From an uncultured Haemophilus sp. (GTDB lineage Bacteria; Pseudomonadota; Gammaproteobacteria; Enterobacterales; Pasteurellaceae): a stretch of 5,922 bases of DNA. The stretch covers positions 1 to 5,922 of the forward strand of contig CABSXY010000121.1 in assembly GCA_902481695.1 (NCBI GenBank), in the 5' to 3' direction. Shown piece after piece: positions 1 through 5,382 of the stretch. A program made the position numbers and the translations under genes. Below the pieces are notes generated by a model. That model was not told the DNA's origin. It saw only the letters and a program-made list of their open reading frames with translations, and made no database searches. The number at the start of each line of letters is the position of its first letter. The stretch's first letter is position 1.

Positions 1-1765
1 CGAATTCAAAACGTTTCACACCAAGATAGTCATGCAAGTTGTCTGAATTAACAGTAATGGATTTCACTTTTGGATTGACCAATAAATTCTTCACCGCTTT
101 ACGACAGATTTTAGAAATCTCACGCTCTAATCCACGCACACCGGCTTCACGGGTGTAATAACGGATAATATCTAAAATGGCGTTTTCTTCGATGGTTAAT
201 TCGCCTTTTTTCAATCCATTACGTTCAATTTGTTTTTGTAACAAATGTTGCATCGCAATATTGAGTTTTTCATCTTCGGTATAACCAGAAAGACGAATAA
301 CTTCCATACGGTCTAGCAATGGACCAGGAATATTCATGGAGTTTGAGGTTGCCACAAACATCACATCAGACAAATCGTAGTCCACTTCAAGATAGTGATC
401 GTTGAAGGTGGTATTTTGTTCAGGATCAAGTACTTCTAACAAGGCTGATGCTGGATCACCACGCATATCCGAAGACATTTTATCAATTTCATCAAGCAAG
501 AAGAGTGGGTTTTTCACCCCAACTTTTGCCATTTTTTGAATCAATTTACCCGGTAATGCACCAATATAGGTTTTACGGTGACCGCGGATTTCTGCTTCAT
601 CGCGTACCCCACCTAATGCCATGCGTACATATTTACGACCTGTGGCATTCGCAATAGATTGACCTAGTGAGGTTTTACCTACCCCTGGTGGCCCGACTAA
701 GCAAAGGATTGGGCCTTTGATTTTGTTTAGACGTGCTTGTACAGCAAGGTATTCTAAAATGCGTTCTTTCACACGTTCTAAACCATAGTGATCCGCATCT
801 AAAACCTGTTGTGCTTTTGCGATATCTTTCTTCACTTTAGTACGTTTATGCCATGGCACTTGAAGCATCCACTCAACATAGCTACGCACCACTGTCGCTT
901 CCGCAGACATCGCCGACATCATTTTGAGTTTTTGTAACTCACTTTCTACTTTTTCGCGCACATCTGCTGGCATACCTGCCGCTTCAACCTTTTGACGAAG
1001 TTGTTCAACTTCATCAATGGTATCTTCGCTTTCGCCTTCGTCCATTTCTTTGCGAATCGCTTTAATTTGTTCGCTAAGATAATAGTTACGCTGGCTTTTC
1101 TCCATTTGTTTTTTCACACGGCCGCGGATGCGTTTTTCAACTTGAAGAATATCTGCTTCAGATTCCATCATGCCGAGCAAGTATTCCAAACGCTCTTGTA
1201 CATCTGCCAGTTCTAACACGCTTTGTTTATGGCGAACGGTCACTGGAATATGTGCAGCCATGGTATCTGCTAAACGATCGGCATCATCAATGCGTTGAAG
1301 TGCCCCTAAAACGTCTGCAGGAATTTTTTTATTGAGTTGAAGATAGCTTTCAAATTCATTTAAAACAGCGGCCTTCACCACATCTAATTCTTTTTCATCA
1401 CCAAATGTAGTTTCAATCGGCGTGACTTCCGCAGAAAAATGGTCTTCACCATCATTTAATTGATTAATTTTTGCGCGTTGCTGCCCTTCCACCAACACTT
1501 TCACCGTGCCGTCTGGCAATTTTAATAGTTGAATAATATTCGCAATCGTCCCGACATCGAATACATCATCAACGGTAGGTTCTTCTAAATCTGCTTGCTT
1601 TTGTGACACCAATAATAATTGTTTGCCCTCATTCATGGCTTCATCAAGGGCGCTAATCGATTTTGCACGCCCAACAAAAAGTGGCATCACCATATAAGGG
1701 AAAACGACAACATCCCGTAATGGCAATACAGGAAGTGTACGTTGTTGAGTTCTTTTGGCGTTCAT
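1..1765 (-). CDS. lon: ATP-dependent protease Lon (N-terminal 588 residues; 3' end outside window)
   Basis: Lon is a cytoplasmic hexameric AAA+ serine protease that unfolds and degrades damaged and short-lived regulatory proteins. The reading frame is open from the ATG at 1765-1763 to the left edge. Seen in the translation: an N-terminal substrate-binding (LAN) domain at about residues 1-205 opening MNAKRTQQRTLPVLPLRDVV, a charged helical/coiled-coil stretch at about 210-310, then the AAA+ module with Walker A GPPGVGKT at 358-365 (Lys364), Walker B FLLDEIDK with Asp425/Glu426, and the AGVRGLEREI sensor-2 segment. These positions run two residues ahead of E. coli Lon numbering. The Ser-Lys protease dyad (Ser679/Lys722 in E. 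coli) lies in the missing C-terminal ~200 residues, so activity cannot be judged here. The start is supported by a purine-rich AAGAGAGA at 1771-1778, five bases upstream, and by the heat-shock promoter at 1803-1830. No frameshift is seen. Confidence 0.97.
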   Translation of the reverse strand, partial: MNAKRTQQRTLPVLPLRDVVVFPYMVMPLFVGRAKSISALDEAMNEGKQLLLVSQKQADLEEPTVDDVFDVGTIANIIQLLKLPDGTVKVLVEGQQRAKINQLNDGEDHFSAEVTPIETTFGDEKELDVVKAAVLNEFESYLQLNKKIPADVLGALQRIDDADRLADTMAAHIPVTVRHKQSVLELADVQERLEYLLGMMESEADILQVEKRIRGRVKKQMEKSQRNYYLSEQIKAIRKEMDEGESEDTIDEVEQLRQKVEAAGMPADVREKVESELQKLKMMSAMSAEATVVRSYVEWMLQVPWHKRTKVKKDIAKAQQVLDADHYGLERVKERILEYLAVQARLNKIKGPILCLVGPPGVGKTSLGQSIANATGRKYVRMALGGVRDEAEIRGHRKTYIGALPGKLIQKMAKVGVKNPLFLLDEIDKMSSDMRGDPASALLEVLDPEQNTTFNDHYLEVDYDLSDVMFVATSNSMNIPGPLLDRMEVIRLSGYTEDEKLNIAMQHLLQKQIERNGLKKGELTIEENAILDIIRYYTREAGVRGLEREISKICRKAVKNLLVNPKVKSITVNSDNLHDYLGVKRFEF

Positions 1766-1802
1766 AATTATCTCTCTTACATCAATTCTATAATTTTATT
1801 GA

Positions 1803-1830
1803 ATATGGGGATGAGTTGCATAAATTCAAG
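1803..1830 (-). promoter_or_regulatory. Heat-shock (sigma-32/RpoH) promoter of lon
   Basis: Read on the minus strand, CTTGAA (1825-1830) is followed after 14 bases by CCCCATAT (1803-1810). This is essentially the RpoH consensus (CTTGAA, 13-15 bases, CCCCATnT). Transcription would start at about 1795, giving a leader of about 30 bases before the lon ATG at 1765. lon is a classical sigma-32 gene in gamma-proteobacteria, so position, orientation and function all agree. The start site is inferred, not shown. Confidence 0.88.
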
Positions 1831-1877
1831 GTAGGATTCGGCATATTAAGGAGAAATCGAAAAATAGGCAAGTAAAG

Positions 1878-1912
1878 AACCACCTTTATTGATGGTTAAT
1901 TGGAAAAACCAT
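1878..1912. repeat. Overlapping small inverted repeats (AACCA / TGGTT / AACCAT)
   Basis: AACCA at 1878-1882, ATGGTT at 1892-1897 and AACCAT at 1907-1912 form two competing inverted repeats that share the central arm. The right-hand pair has a 6-base stem and a 9-base spacer. The cluster overlaps the proposed -35 box at 1900-1905 of the DUF535 gene, so a repressor or activator site is conceivable. The arms are short and could arise by chance in AT-rich sequence. Confidence 0.3.
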
Positions 1913-1928
1913 GGAATACAGGTACAAT
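1900..1928 (+). promoter_or_regulatory. Probable sigma-70 promoter of the DUF535 gene
   Basis: TTGGAA (1900-1905, 4 of 6 to TTGACA) and TACAAT (1923-1928, 5 of 6 to TATAAT) are separated by the optimal 17 bases. The predicted start is near 1935, giving a leader of about 65 bases. This is the best-spaced pair I found upstream of the gene at 2000. It abuts the first uptake signal, so transcription would begin inside that element. No other factor site is clear. Confidence 0.5.
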
Positions 1929-1957
1929 AAGTGCGGTCAAAAATCAGCATGATTTTA
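1929..1957 (+). repeat. DNA uptake signal sequence (USS), forward copy
   Basis: The core AAGTGCGGT at 1929-1937 is the Haemophilus-type uptake signal. It is followed by two A/T-rich tracts (AAAAAT at about 1939-1944, ATTTTA at about 1952-1957) at the spacing typical of extended USSs. It marks DNA for preferential uptake by competent Pasteurellaceae. It faces the copy at 1983-1991. Confidence 0.9.
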
Positions 1958-1961
1958 CCCA

Positions 1962-1991
1962 ATAAAAACGTTTGAAAAAATAACCGCACTT
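1962..1991 (-). repeat. DNA uptake signal sequence (USS), reverse copy
   Basis: ACCGCACTT at 1983-1991 is the exact reverse complement of the 9-base USS core. On the minus strand it is followed by A/T tracts (about 1975-1982 and 1962-1968), again the extended form. With the forward copy it makes a 9-bp inverted repeat with a 45-base spacer. Its core ends 8 bases before the DUF535 ATG, where a Shine-Dalgarno sequence would be expected. Confidence 0.9.
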
Positions 1992-1999
1992 TATCCATT

Positions 2000-2881
2000 A
2001 TGACAGCAAAACAAACTATTACTTTCGCGACCTTTCAAGAATTACTACCCGATTCTTGTAATCATCCATTAAAAAAACAATTAAGGGATAAAGCCCGTTA
2101 TTACGGACGCAAATTTTTATTTAAAAAACAATGTGATGCATTGGTTGATTTCTTGAATACTCATCAAACCTGGATTCCGCTTTTTCAACAAAATCCATAT
2201 CGTTTTAATGCATTGCTTGCGACCTATTGTGACAAACGTTTTTCTGCAACCGATCGACTCAATGCCATTACCAATAATCTGCTAATGCTTGAAGAAAAAA
2301 TGGGCGTAGAATTTTGTAAAAAACTACTCCAAGAAAAATCCCTTTTATTAGCACAATTAACGGATCAACTTGGTATTTATTTCAACATCAACCAGATTGA
2401 CCCTTTTGAAGGTTATTTTTCCATTAACTTAAAAGACAATGATGGGCGTAGCATTTATGATGCTTCTTTTACCTTCTTAAAACCAAATAAGCTACTTATT
2501 GCCTCTATTCAAGGCCCTTCTTATGAAGAGGCGCAAGAAGCCGTAAAACAAGCCACAAAAGAATTACATGGTGTTCGTCCAATGTTTATGTTGATGAATG
2601 TTTTCCGCTTGTTAGCTGAAAAATGGCAATGTGAATTAATCGGTATCCCTCACACTTCACAAGGTAAATACCGCTTATCTGCGCGTAGTAAAGTCCTATT
2701 CAACTACGATGAATTCTGGCAAGAAAACCAAGGGCAATTAAAAGGTCAATATTGGCAATTACCGCTTGAAATCGCCCGCAAACCACTGGAAGAAATCGCC
2801 AGCAAAAAACGTTCCATGTACCGAAAACGTTATGAAATGTTGGATGATTTGAGTGAAAAAATTACTAATTTGCCTAAATAA
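2000..2881 (+). CDS. DUF535 / VirK-YbjX family protein
   Basis: This 293-residue protein of unknown biochemistry belongs to the VirK/YbjX (DUF535) family, members of which are linked in Salmonella and Shigella to envelope modification, antimicrobial-peptide tolerance and virulence-factor localisation. I recognise the family pattern: GYFSINL..NDGRSIYDASF at about 138-157, LLIASIQGP at 165-173, TKELHGVRPMFML at 186-198, YDEFW at 236-240 and a basic C-terminal stretch SKKRSMYRKRYEML at 268-281. No signal peptide or membrane span is evident, so it is probably cytoplasmic or peripherally membrane-bound. The start at 2000 is constrained: an in-frame stop lies at 1973-1975, there is no other ATG between, and the next Met is residue 96. 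No Shine-Dalgarno sequence precedes it; an uptake signal occupies the site. It is divergent from lon, as I recall for H. influenzae HI0461. Its length is slightly below the enterobacterial ~320-330. The family call is firm; the function is inferred only from relatives. Confidence 0.88.
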   Translation: MTAKQTITFATFQELLPDSCNHPLKKQLRDKARYYGRKFLFKKQCDALVDFLNTHQTWIPLFQQNPYRFNALLATYCDKRFSATDRLNAITNNLLMLEEKMGVEFCKKLLQEKSLLLAQLTDQLGIYFNINQIDPFEGYFSINLKDNDGRSIYDASFTFLKPNKLLIASIQGPSYEEAQEAVKQATKELHGVRPMFMLMNVFRLLAEKWQCELIGIPHTSQGKYRLSARSKVLFNYDEFWQENQGQLKGQYWQLPLEIARKPLEEIASKKRSMYRKRYEMLDDLSEKITNLPK

Positions 2882-2891
2882 AATAGACTTA

Positions 2892-2925
2892 TAAGCCAGG
2901 CTTACTCACAACAAAGCCTGGTTTA
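2892..2925 (+). terminator. Hairpin after the DUF535 gene, probable terminator
   Basis: TAAGCCAGGCTT (2892-2903) pairs with AAGCCTGGTTTA (2914-2925) over 12 positions with one G-U pair and a 10-base loop, beginning 10 bases past the stop codon. The stem is strong, but there is no U-run after it beyond the TTT inside its 3' arm, so termination may be partial or the hairpin may mainly protect the 3' end. Confidence 0.55.
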
Positions 2926-2976
2926 GGTAAACGATTGCTCACACTGGTATTATTGCGTTCTTTCAAAAATCACGCT

Positions 2977-3004
2977 TTGCTTTTTTGCTCATTTTGTGTA
3001 GAAT
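2977..3004 (+). promoter_or_regulatory. Probable sigma-70 promoter of the YfcC-family gene
   Basis: TAGAAT at 2999-3004 (5 of 6 to TATAAT) is preceded after 16 bases by TTGCTT at 2977-2982 (3 of 6). The predicted start is near 3011, giving a leader of about 40 bases. The -35 is weak, which would suit a promoter needing an activator. No clear CRP site and only half an FNR-like motif (TTGAT at 3019-3023) are visible. Confidence 0.5.
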
Positions 3005-3011
3005 ACGCGCT

Positions 3012-3030
3012 CGGCTTATTGATTAATCCG
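3012..3030. promoter_or_regulatory. Imperfect dyad in the YfcC leader, possible operator
   Basis: CGGcTTAttgatTAAtCCG at 3012-3030 has six of seven arm positions complementary around a 5-base centre and contains the perfect palindrome GATTAATC (3021-3028). It sits at about +1 to +20 of the predicted transcript, a usual place for a repressor site. It could equally fold as a small leader hairpin. The factor is unknown. Confidence 0.3.
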
Positions 3031-3050
3031 AACACAAGGAGTTCTCCATA

Positions 3051-4574
3051 ATGGAAGCATCAAAGAAAAAGATGAAATTCCCTTCCGCATTTAGCATTCT
3101 CTTTATTATTCTTCTTATTGCTATTGGTCTTACTTGGCTTATTCCCTCAGGGTCCTACTCTAAACTTTCCTACGACAGCACCGAAAATCATTTTATTGTC
3201 AAAACCCACGGAATTCCCGATCAAAGCTATCCAGCAACAGAACAAACCCTTAATCAACTCAATATCAAAATTCAACTTTCTCATTTCACCAACGGCATTA
3301 TCAAAAAGCCGATTGCTATCCCCGATACCTATCAACGCATTGAACAACACGAAAAAGGCATTACCGATATGATTCACGCCATGGTGGATGGCACCATTGA
3401 AGTCGCGGATATTATGATTTTTATCTTCATACTCGGTGGAATGATTGGTGTGATAAACAAAACAGGAGCATTCAATGCCGGATTAATGTCTCTTACCAAG
3501 AAAACAAAAGGAAATGAATTCTCTGTTGTCTTTGCTGTCTGCGTGTTAATGCTGTTAGGCGGTACGGCTTGTGGTATTGAAGAAGAAGCCGTAGCCTTCT
3601 ACCCAATTCTTGTTCCTGTCTTTTTAGCCTTAGGTTATGATTCTATTGTCTGTGTTGGTGCCATATTCCTTGCCGCATCAATGGGTACAGCCTTCTCTAC
3701 AATCAATCCATTCTCCGTTGTTATTGCTTCAAACGCGGCAGGGATTCCATTTACTGAAGGGATGGGATTTCGCACACTGGGACTTATTCTTGGTGGAACC
3801 TGTGTCATAGCCTATATGTATTGGTACTGTAAAAAACTGCGTGCTAATCCTGAATTTTCTTATACCTATGATGATCGCCAAGCCTTCTATGATCTCTATA
3901 TGAAAGATATTGATCCGAATGCAACCGTTGAATTTACCTTTAGAAGAAAACTGATTCTGATTCTATTTAGTGGCGCCTTTCCTCTCATGGTATGGGGGGT
4001 AATGTTTGGTGGTTGGTGGTTCCCTCAAATGGCGGCTTCCTTCCTAGCCATTACCATCATTATTATGTTTATCAGTGGATTGCCTGAAAAAGATGTCGTA
4101 AATGGGTTTACTCATGGTGCTTCTGAATTAGTCGGCGTCGCATTGATTATCGGACTCGCTCGAGCTGTTAATATCATTCTAGAGCAAGGAATGATTTCAG
4201 ACACGATTCTCGATTATATGACGCATCTTGTTGGTGGAATGAATGGTGGTGTCTTTATTATTGGTCAGCTCATTGTCTTCATTTTCTTAGGATTGGTTGT
4301 GCCTTCCTCTTCAGGCCTTGCCGTACTCGCTATGCCAATTATGGCACCACTGGCTGATACTGTTGGCATTCCAAGAGATATCGTCGTATCAGCTTACAAC
4401 TGGGGACAATATATTATGTTATTCCTTGCGCCAACAGGATTAGTCCTTGTCACGCTACAAATGCTTGGTATTCCATTCAATAAATGGCTGAAATTTGTCA
4501 TGCCAATCGTGGGCTGTCAATTTGTTATCTCATCGATACTTCTTCTCGTTCAAGTATTTATGTATGCACACTAA
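3051..4574 (+). CDS. YfcC-family inner-membrane transporter (DcuC/ArcD-like)
   Basis: This 507-residue multi-pass inner-membrane carrier belongs to the YfcC family, part of the wider group that includes the C4-dicarboxylate carrier DcuC; some members are annotated as basic amino acid or arginine/ornithine antiporters. The first membrane segment is at about residues 11-31. A hydrophilic stretch at about 32-118 follows, and then a core of many hydrophobic segments from about 119 to 503. Conserved features seen: CGIEEEAVAFYPIL at 174-187, TINPF at 217-221, VVPSSSGLAVL at 416-426 and APTGLVLVTL at 460-469, which look like the paired re-entrant substrate-site loops of such carriers. AAGGAG at 3036-3041, nine bases before the ATG, fixes the start. 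It reads as a close relative of H. influenzae HI0594, which I recall lying beside arcC and argF; those genes are absent here. It appears monocistronic, with a hairpin before it and a terminator after it. The substrate cannot be told from sequence. Confidence 0.9.
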   Translation: MEASKKKMKFPSAFSILFIILLIAIGLTWLIPSGSYSKLSYDSTENHFIVKTHGIPDQSYPATEQTLNQLNIKIQLSHFTNGIIKKPIAIPDTYQRIEQHEKGITDMIHAMVDGTIEVADIMIFIFILGGMIGVINKTGAFNAGLMSLTKKTKGNEFSVVFAVCVLMLLGGTACGIEEEAVAFYPILVPVFLALGYDSIVCVGAIFLAASMGTAFSTINPFSVVIASNAAGIPFTEGMGFRTLGLILGGTCVIAYMYWYCKKLRANPEFSYTYDDRQAFYDLYMKDIDPNATVEFTFRRKLILILFSGAFPLMVWGVMFGGWWFPQMAASFLAITIIIMFISGLPEKDVVNGFTHGASELVGVALIIGLARAVNIILEQGMISDTILDYMTHLVGGMNGGVFIIGQLIVFIFLGLVVPSSSGLAVLAMPIMAPLADTVGIPRDIVVSAYNWGQYIMLFLAPTGLVLVTLQMLGIPFNKWLKFVMPIVGCQFVISSILLLVQVFMYAH

Positions 4575-4580
4575 AATAAA

Positions 4581-4610
4581 AAGCCACGCAATCTTGCGTG
4601 GCTTCTTTTT
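4581..4610 (+). terminator. Rho-independent terminator shared by convergent genes
   Basis: AAGCCACGCA (4581-4590) and TGCGTGGCTT (4595-4604) form a perfect 10-bp stem with a 4-base loop, followed by CTTTTT on the plus strand. On the minus strand the same stem is followed by TTTATTTTAG (4580-4571). It starts 7 bases after the YfcC stop and lies 18 bases past the DUF3108 stop, so it can end transcripts from both sides. Confidence 0.92.
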
Positions 4611-4621
4611 ATCATCTGATG

Positions 4622-5257
4622 TTATTTGACAAACTCATCAAACTCTAACTCATAATCATCACCATCTCTGGTGTATTTGATATAACGTGGAAATTGTTCA
4701 CCTGAGAATTTCTTCACCATAATATCCTTATTACCTGTTTTAAATGAATAAGTGATTTCAGTGACAGTTTGCTTGTTATATTGGATCTGTTTTTCCACTT
4801 TCTTCACATTCACATTTTCCATTGGGTAAAGTTTTTTACCATTTGTGATTTGGAAACTGGTTGGCAATTTATCGTAATAGCTCAACTGAAATGCCATGGT
4901 GAATAAGTCAAAAGTCGGTAATGTTAACGGTTCGGTTTCTAACCCATTTTTCACTTTACCGTATTCAATGGTTGTTGGTGAAATTTTAGAAATGGCATAA
5001 GGTTTACCATTACGCACATCTTGATAATTCACCATTTTAAATTGGCTCGCGGTTTGTGAACCACGAGAAGTAAACACAATGTTGTACAACGGAATATTAA
5101 TTTTCGCATTGACTGAATACTGTGAACCATCAGCTTTAAAATGCACATATGCCGGCATTAAATAATTGGAACTGTATTTAATATTATAATCCACCGCAGA
5201 CCATGCTGTTGGCACATAAGCAATTAATGCAGCAAAAAGGATTTTAAATAACTTCAT
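4622..5257 (-). CDS. Secreted DUF3108-type protein, probably periplasmic
   Basis: This 211-residue protein of unknown function resembles the DUF3108 family of secreted proteobacterial proteins. Residues 1-20 form a clear Sec signal peptide: Lys at 2 and 5, a hydrophobic core at 6-15 and an A-W-S | A cleavage site after Ser20. There is no lipobox cysteine, so it should be a soluble periplasmic protein or an outer-membrane-associated one. The mature part is rich in beta-type alternation (for example YNIKYSSNYLMPAYVHF, then KINIPLYNIVF), with a DLFTMAFQLSYYDKLP segment at 117-132 and an acidic tail ending YELEFDEFVK. No catalytic motif or cysteine is seen. AAGGA at 5264-5268, six bases before the ATG, supports the start. 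A terminator on its upstream side isolates it from the Dcu gene, and a sigma-E promoter drives it, pointing to a role in the envelope stress response. The DUF3108 label is from recall of the pattern. Confidence 0.8.
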   Translation of the reverse strand: MKLFKILFAALIAYVPTAWSAVDYNIKYSSNYLMPAYVHFKADGSQYSVNAKINIPLYNIVFTSRGSQTASQFKMVNYQDVRNGKPYAISKISPTTIEYGKVKNGLETEPLTLPTFDLFTMAFQLSYYDKLPTSFQITNGKKLYPMENVNVKKVEKQIQYNKQTVTEITYSFKTGNKDIMVKKFSGEQFPRYIKYTRDGDDYELEFDEFVK

Positions 5258-5290
5258 TGGTTTTCCTTATATATAAAAATAGGTTGCCCT

Positions 5291-5318
5291 TTAGAGTATC
5301 ACAGTGAGAAGAAGTTCC
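5291..5318 (-). promoter_or_regulatory. Sigma-E (RpoE) promoter of the DUF3108 gene
   Basis: On the minus strand GGAACTT (5312-5318) is followed after exactly 16 bases by TCTAA (5291-5295). This matches the sigma-E consensus, with the same spacing as the E. coli degP, rpoH P3 and rpoE promoters as I recall them. The predicted start is near 5285, giving a leader of about 28 bases with the ribosome binding site at 5264-5268. Such an exact seven-base -35 with the right spacing and -10, directly before a signal-peptide protein, is unlikely to be chance. Confidence 0.85.
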
Positions 5319-5323
5319 CCATT

Positions 5324-5358
5324 AAAAAAACCACCTTATCTGCAGACAAGATGGTTTT
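5324..5358 (-). terminator. Rho-independent terminator of the Dcu-family gene
   Basis: On the minus strand AAAACCATCTTGTC (5358-5345) pairs with GATAAGGTGGTTTT (5340-5327) over 14 positions including two G-U pairs, with a TGCA loop. The final arm runs on into three more T residues, making a 7-T run at 5330-5324. It begins 24 bases after the Dcu stop codon and ends just before the sigma-E promoter, separating the two genes. Confidence 0.88.
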
Positions 5359-5382
5359 CATTTATGTTAGCTTTATGAGAGA

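Noticed and set aside
448..657. 69-codon plus-strand open frame
   Set aside because: It lies wholly inside lon on the opposite strand, over the Walker A/B region, has no ribosome binding site and a composition unlike a real protein. It is a shadow.
992..1216. 74-codon plus-strand frame rich in Phe
   Set aside because: It is the antisense of the lon coiled-coil region, where Glu/Lys-rich codons read as Phe/Leu on the other strand. No start signal.
1972..2001. Alternative promoter TTGAAA (1972-1977) with CATTAT (1996-2001)
   Set aside because: The -35 is good, but the -10 would overlap the ATG and transcription would start inside the gene, leaving no proper start codon.
2069..2075. Run of seven A early in the DUF535 gene
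   Set aside because: It encodes Lys-Lys in a normal AT-rich context and the frame continues intact through family motifs, so no frameshift or slippage site is supported.
3019..3032. Possible FNR box in the YfcC leader
   Set aside because: Only the left half (TTGAT) matches; the right half reads CCGAA in place of ATCAA, and the site is downstream of the predicted start, so it is not a normal activating position.
3118..3377. Two frames overlapping the YfcC N-terminus (one on each strand)
   Set aside because: Both are covered by the well-supported YfcC frame, which continues through conserved family motifs; neither has a ribosome binding site or recognisable content.
3994..4019. G-rich run (G6 then several GG pairs), possible G-quadruplex or phase-variable tract
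   Set aside because: It is explained by Trp and Gly codons of the WGVMFGGWWFP segment. A run of six G is short for slippage-based phase variation, and the other runs are only GG.
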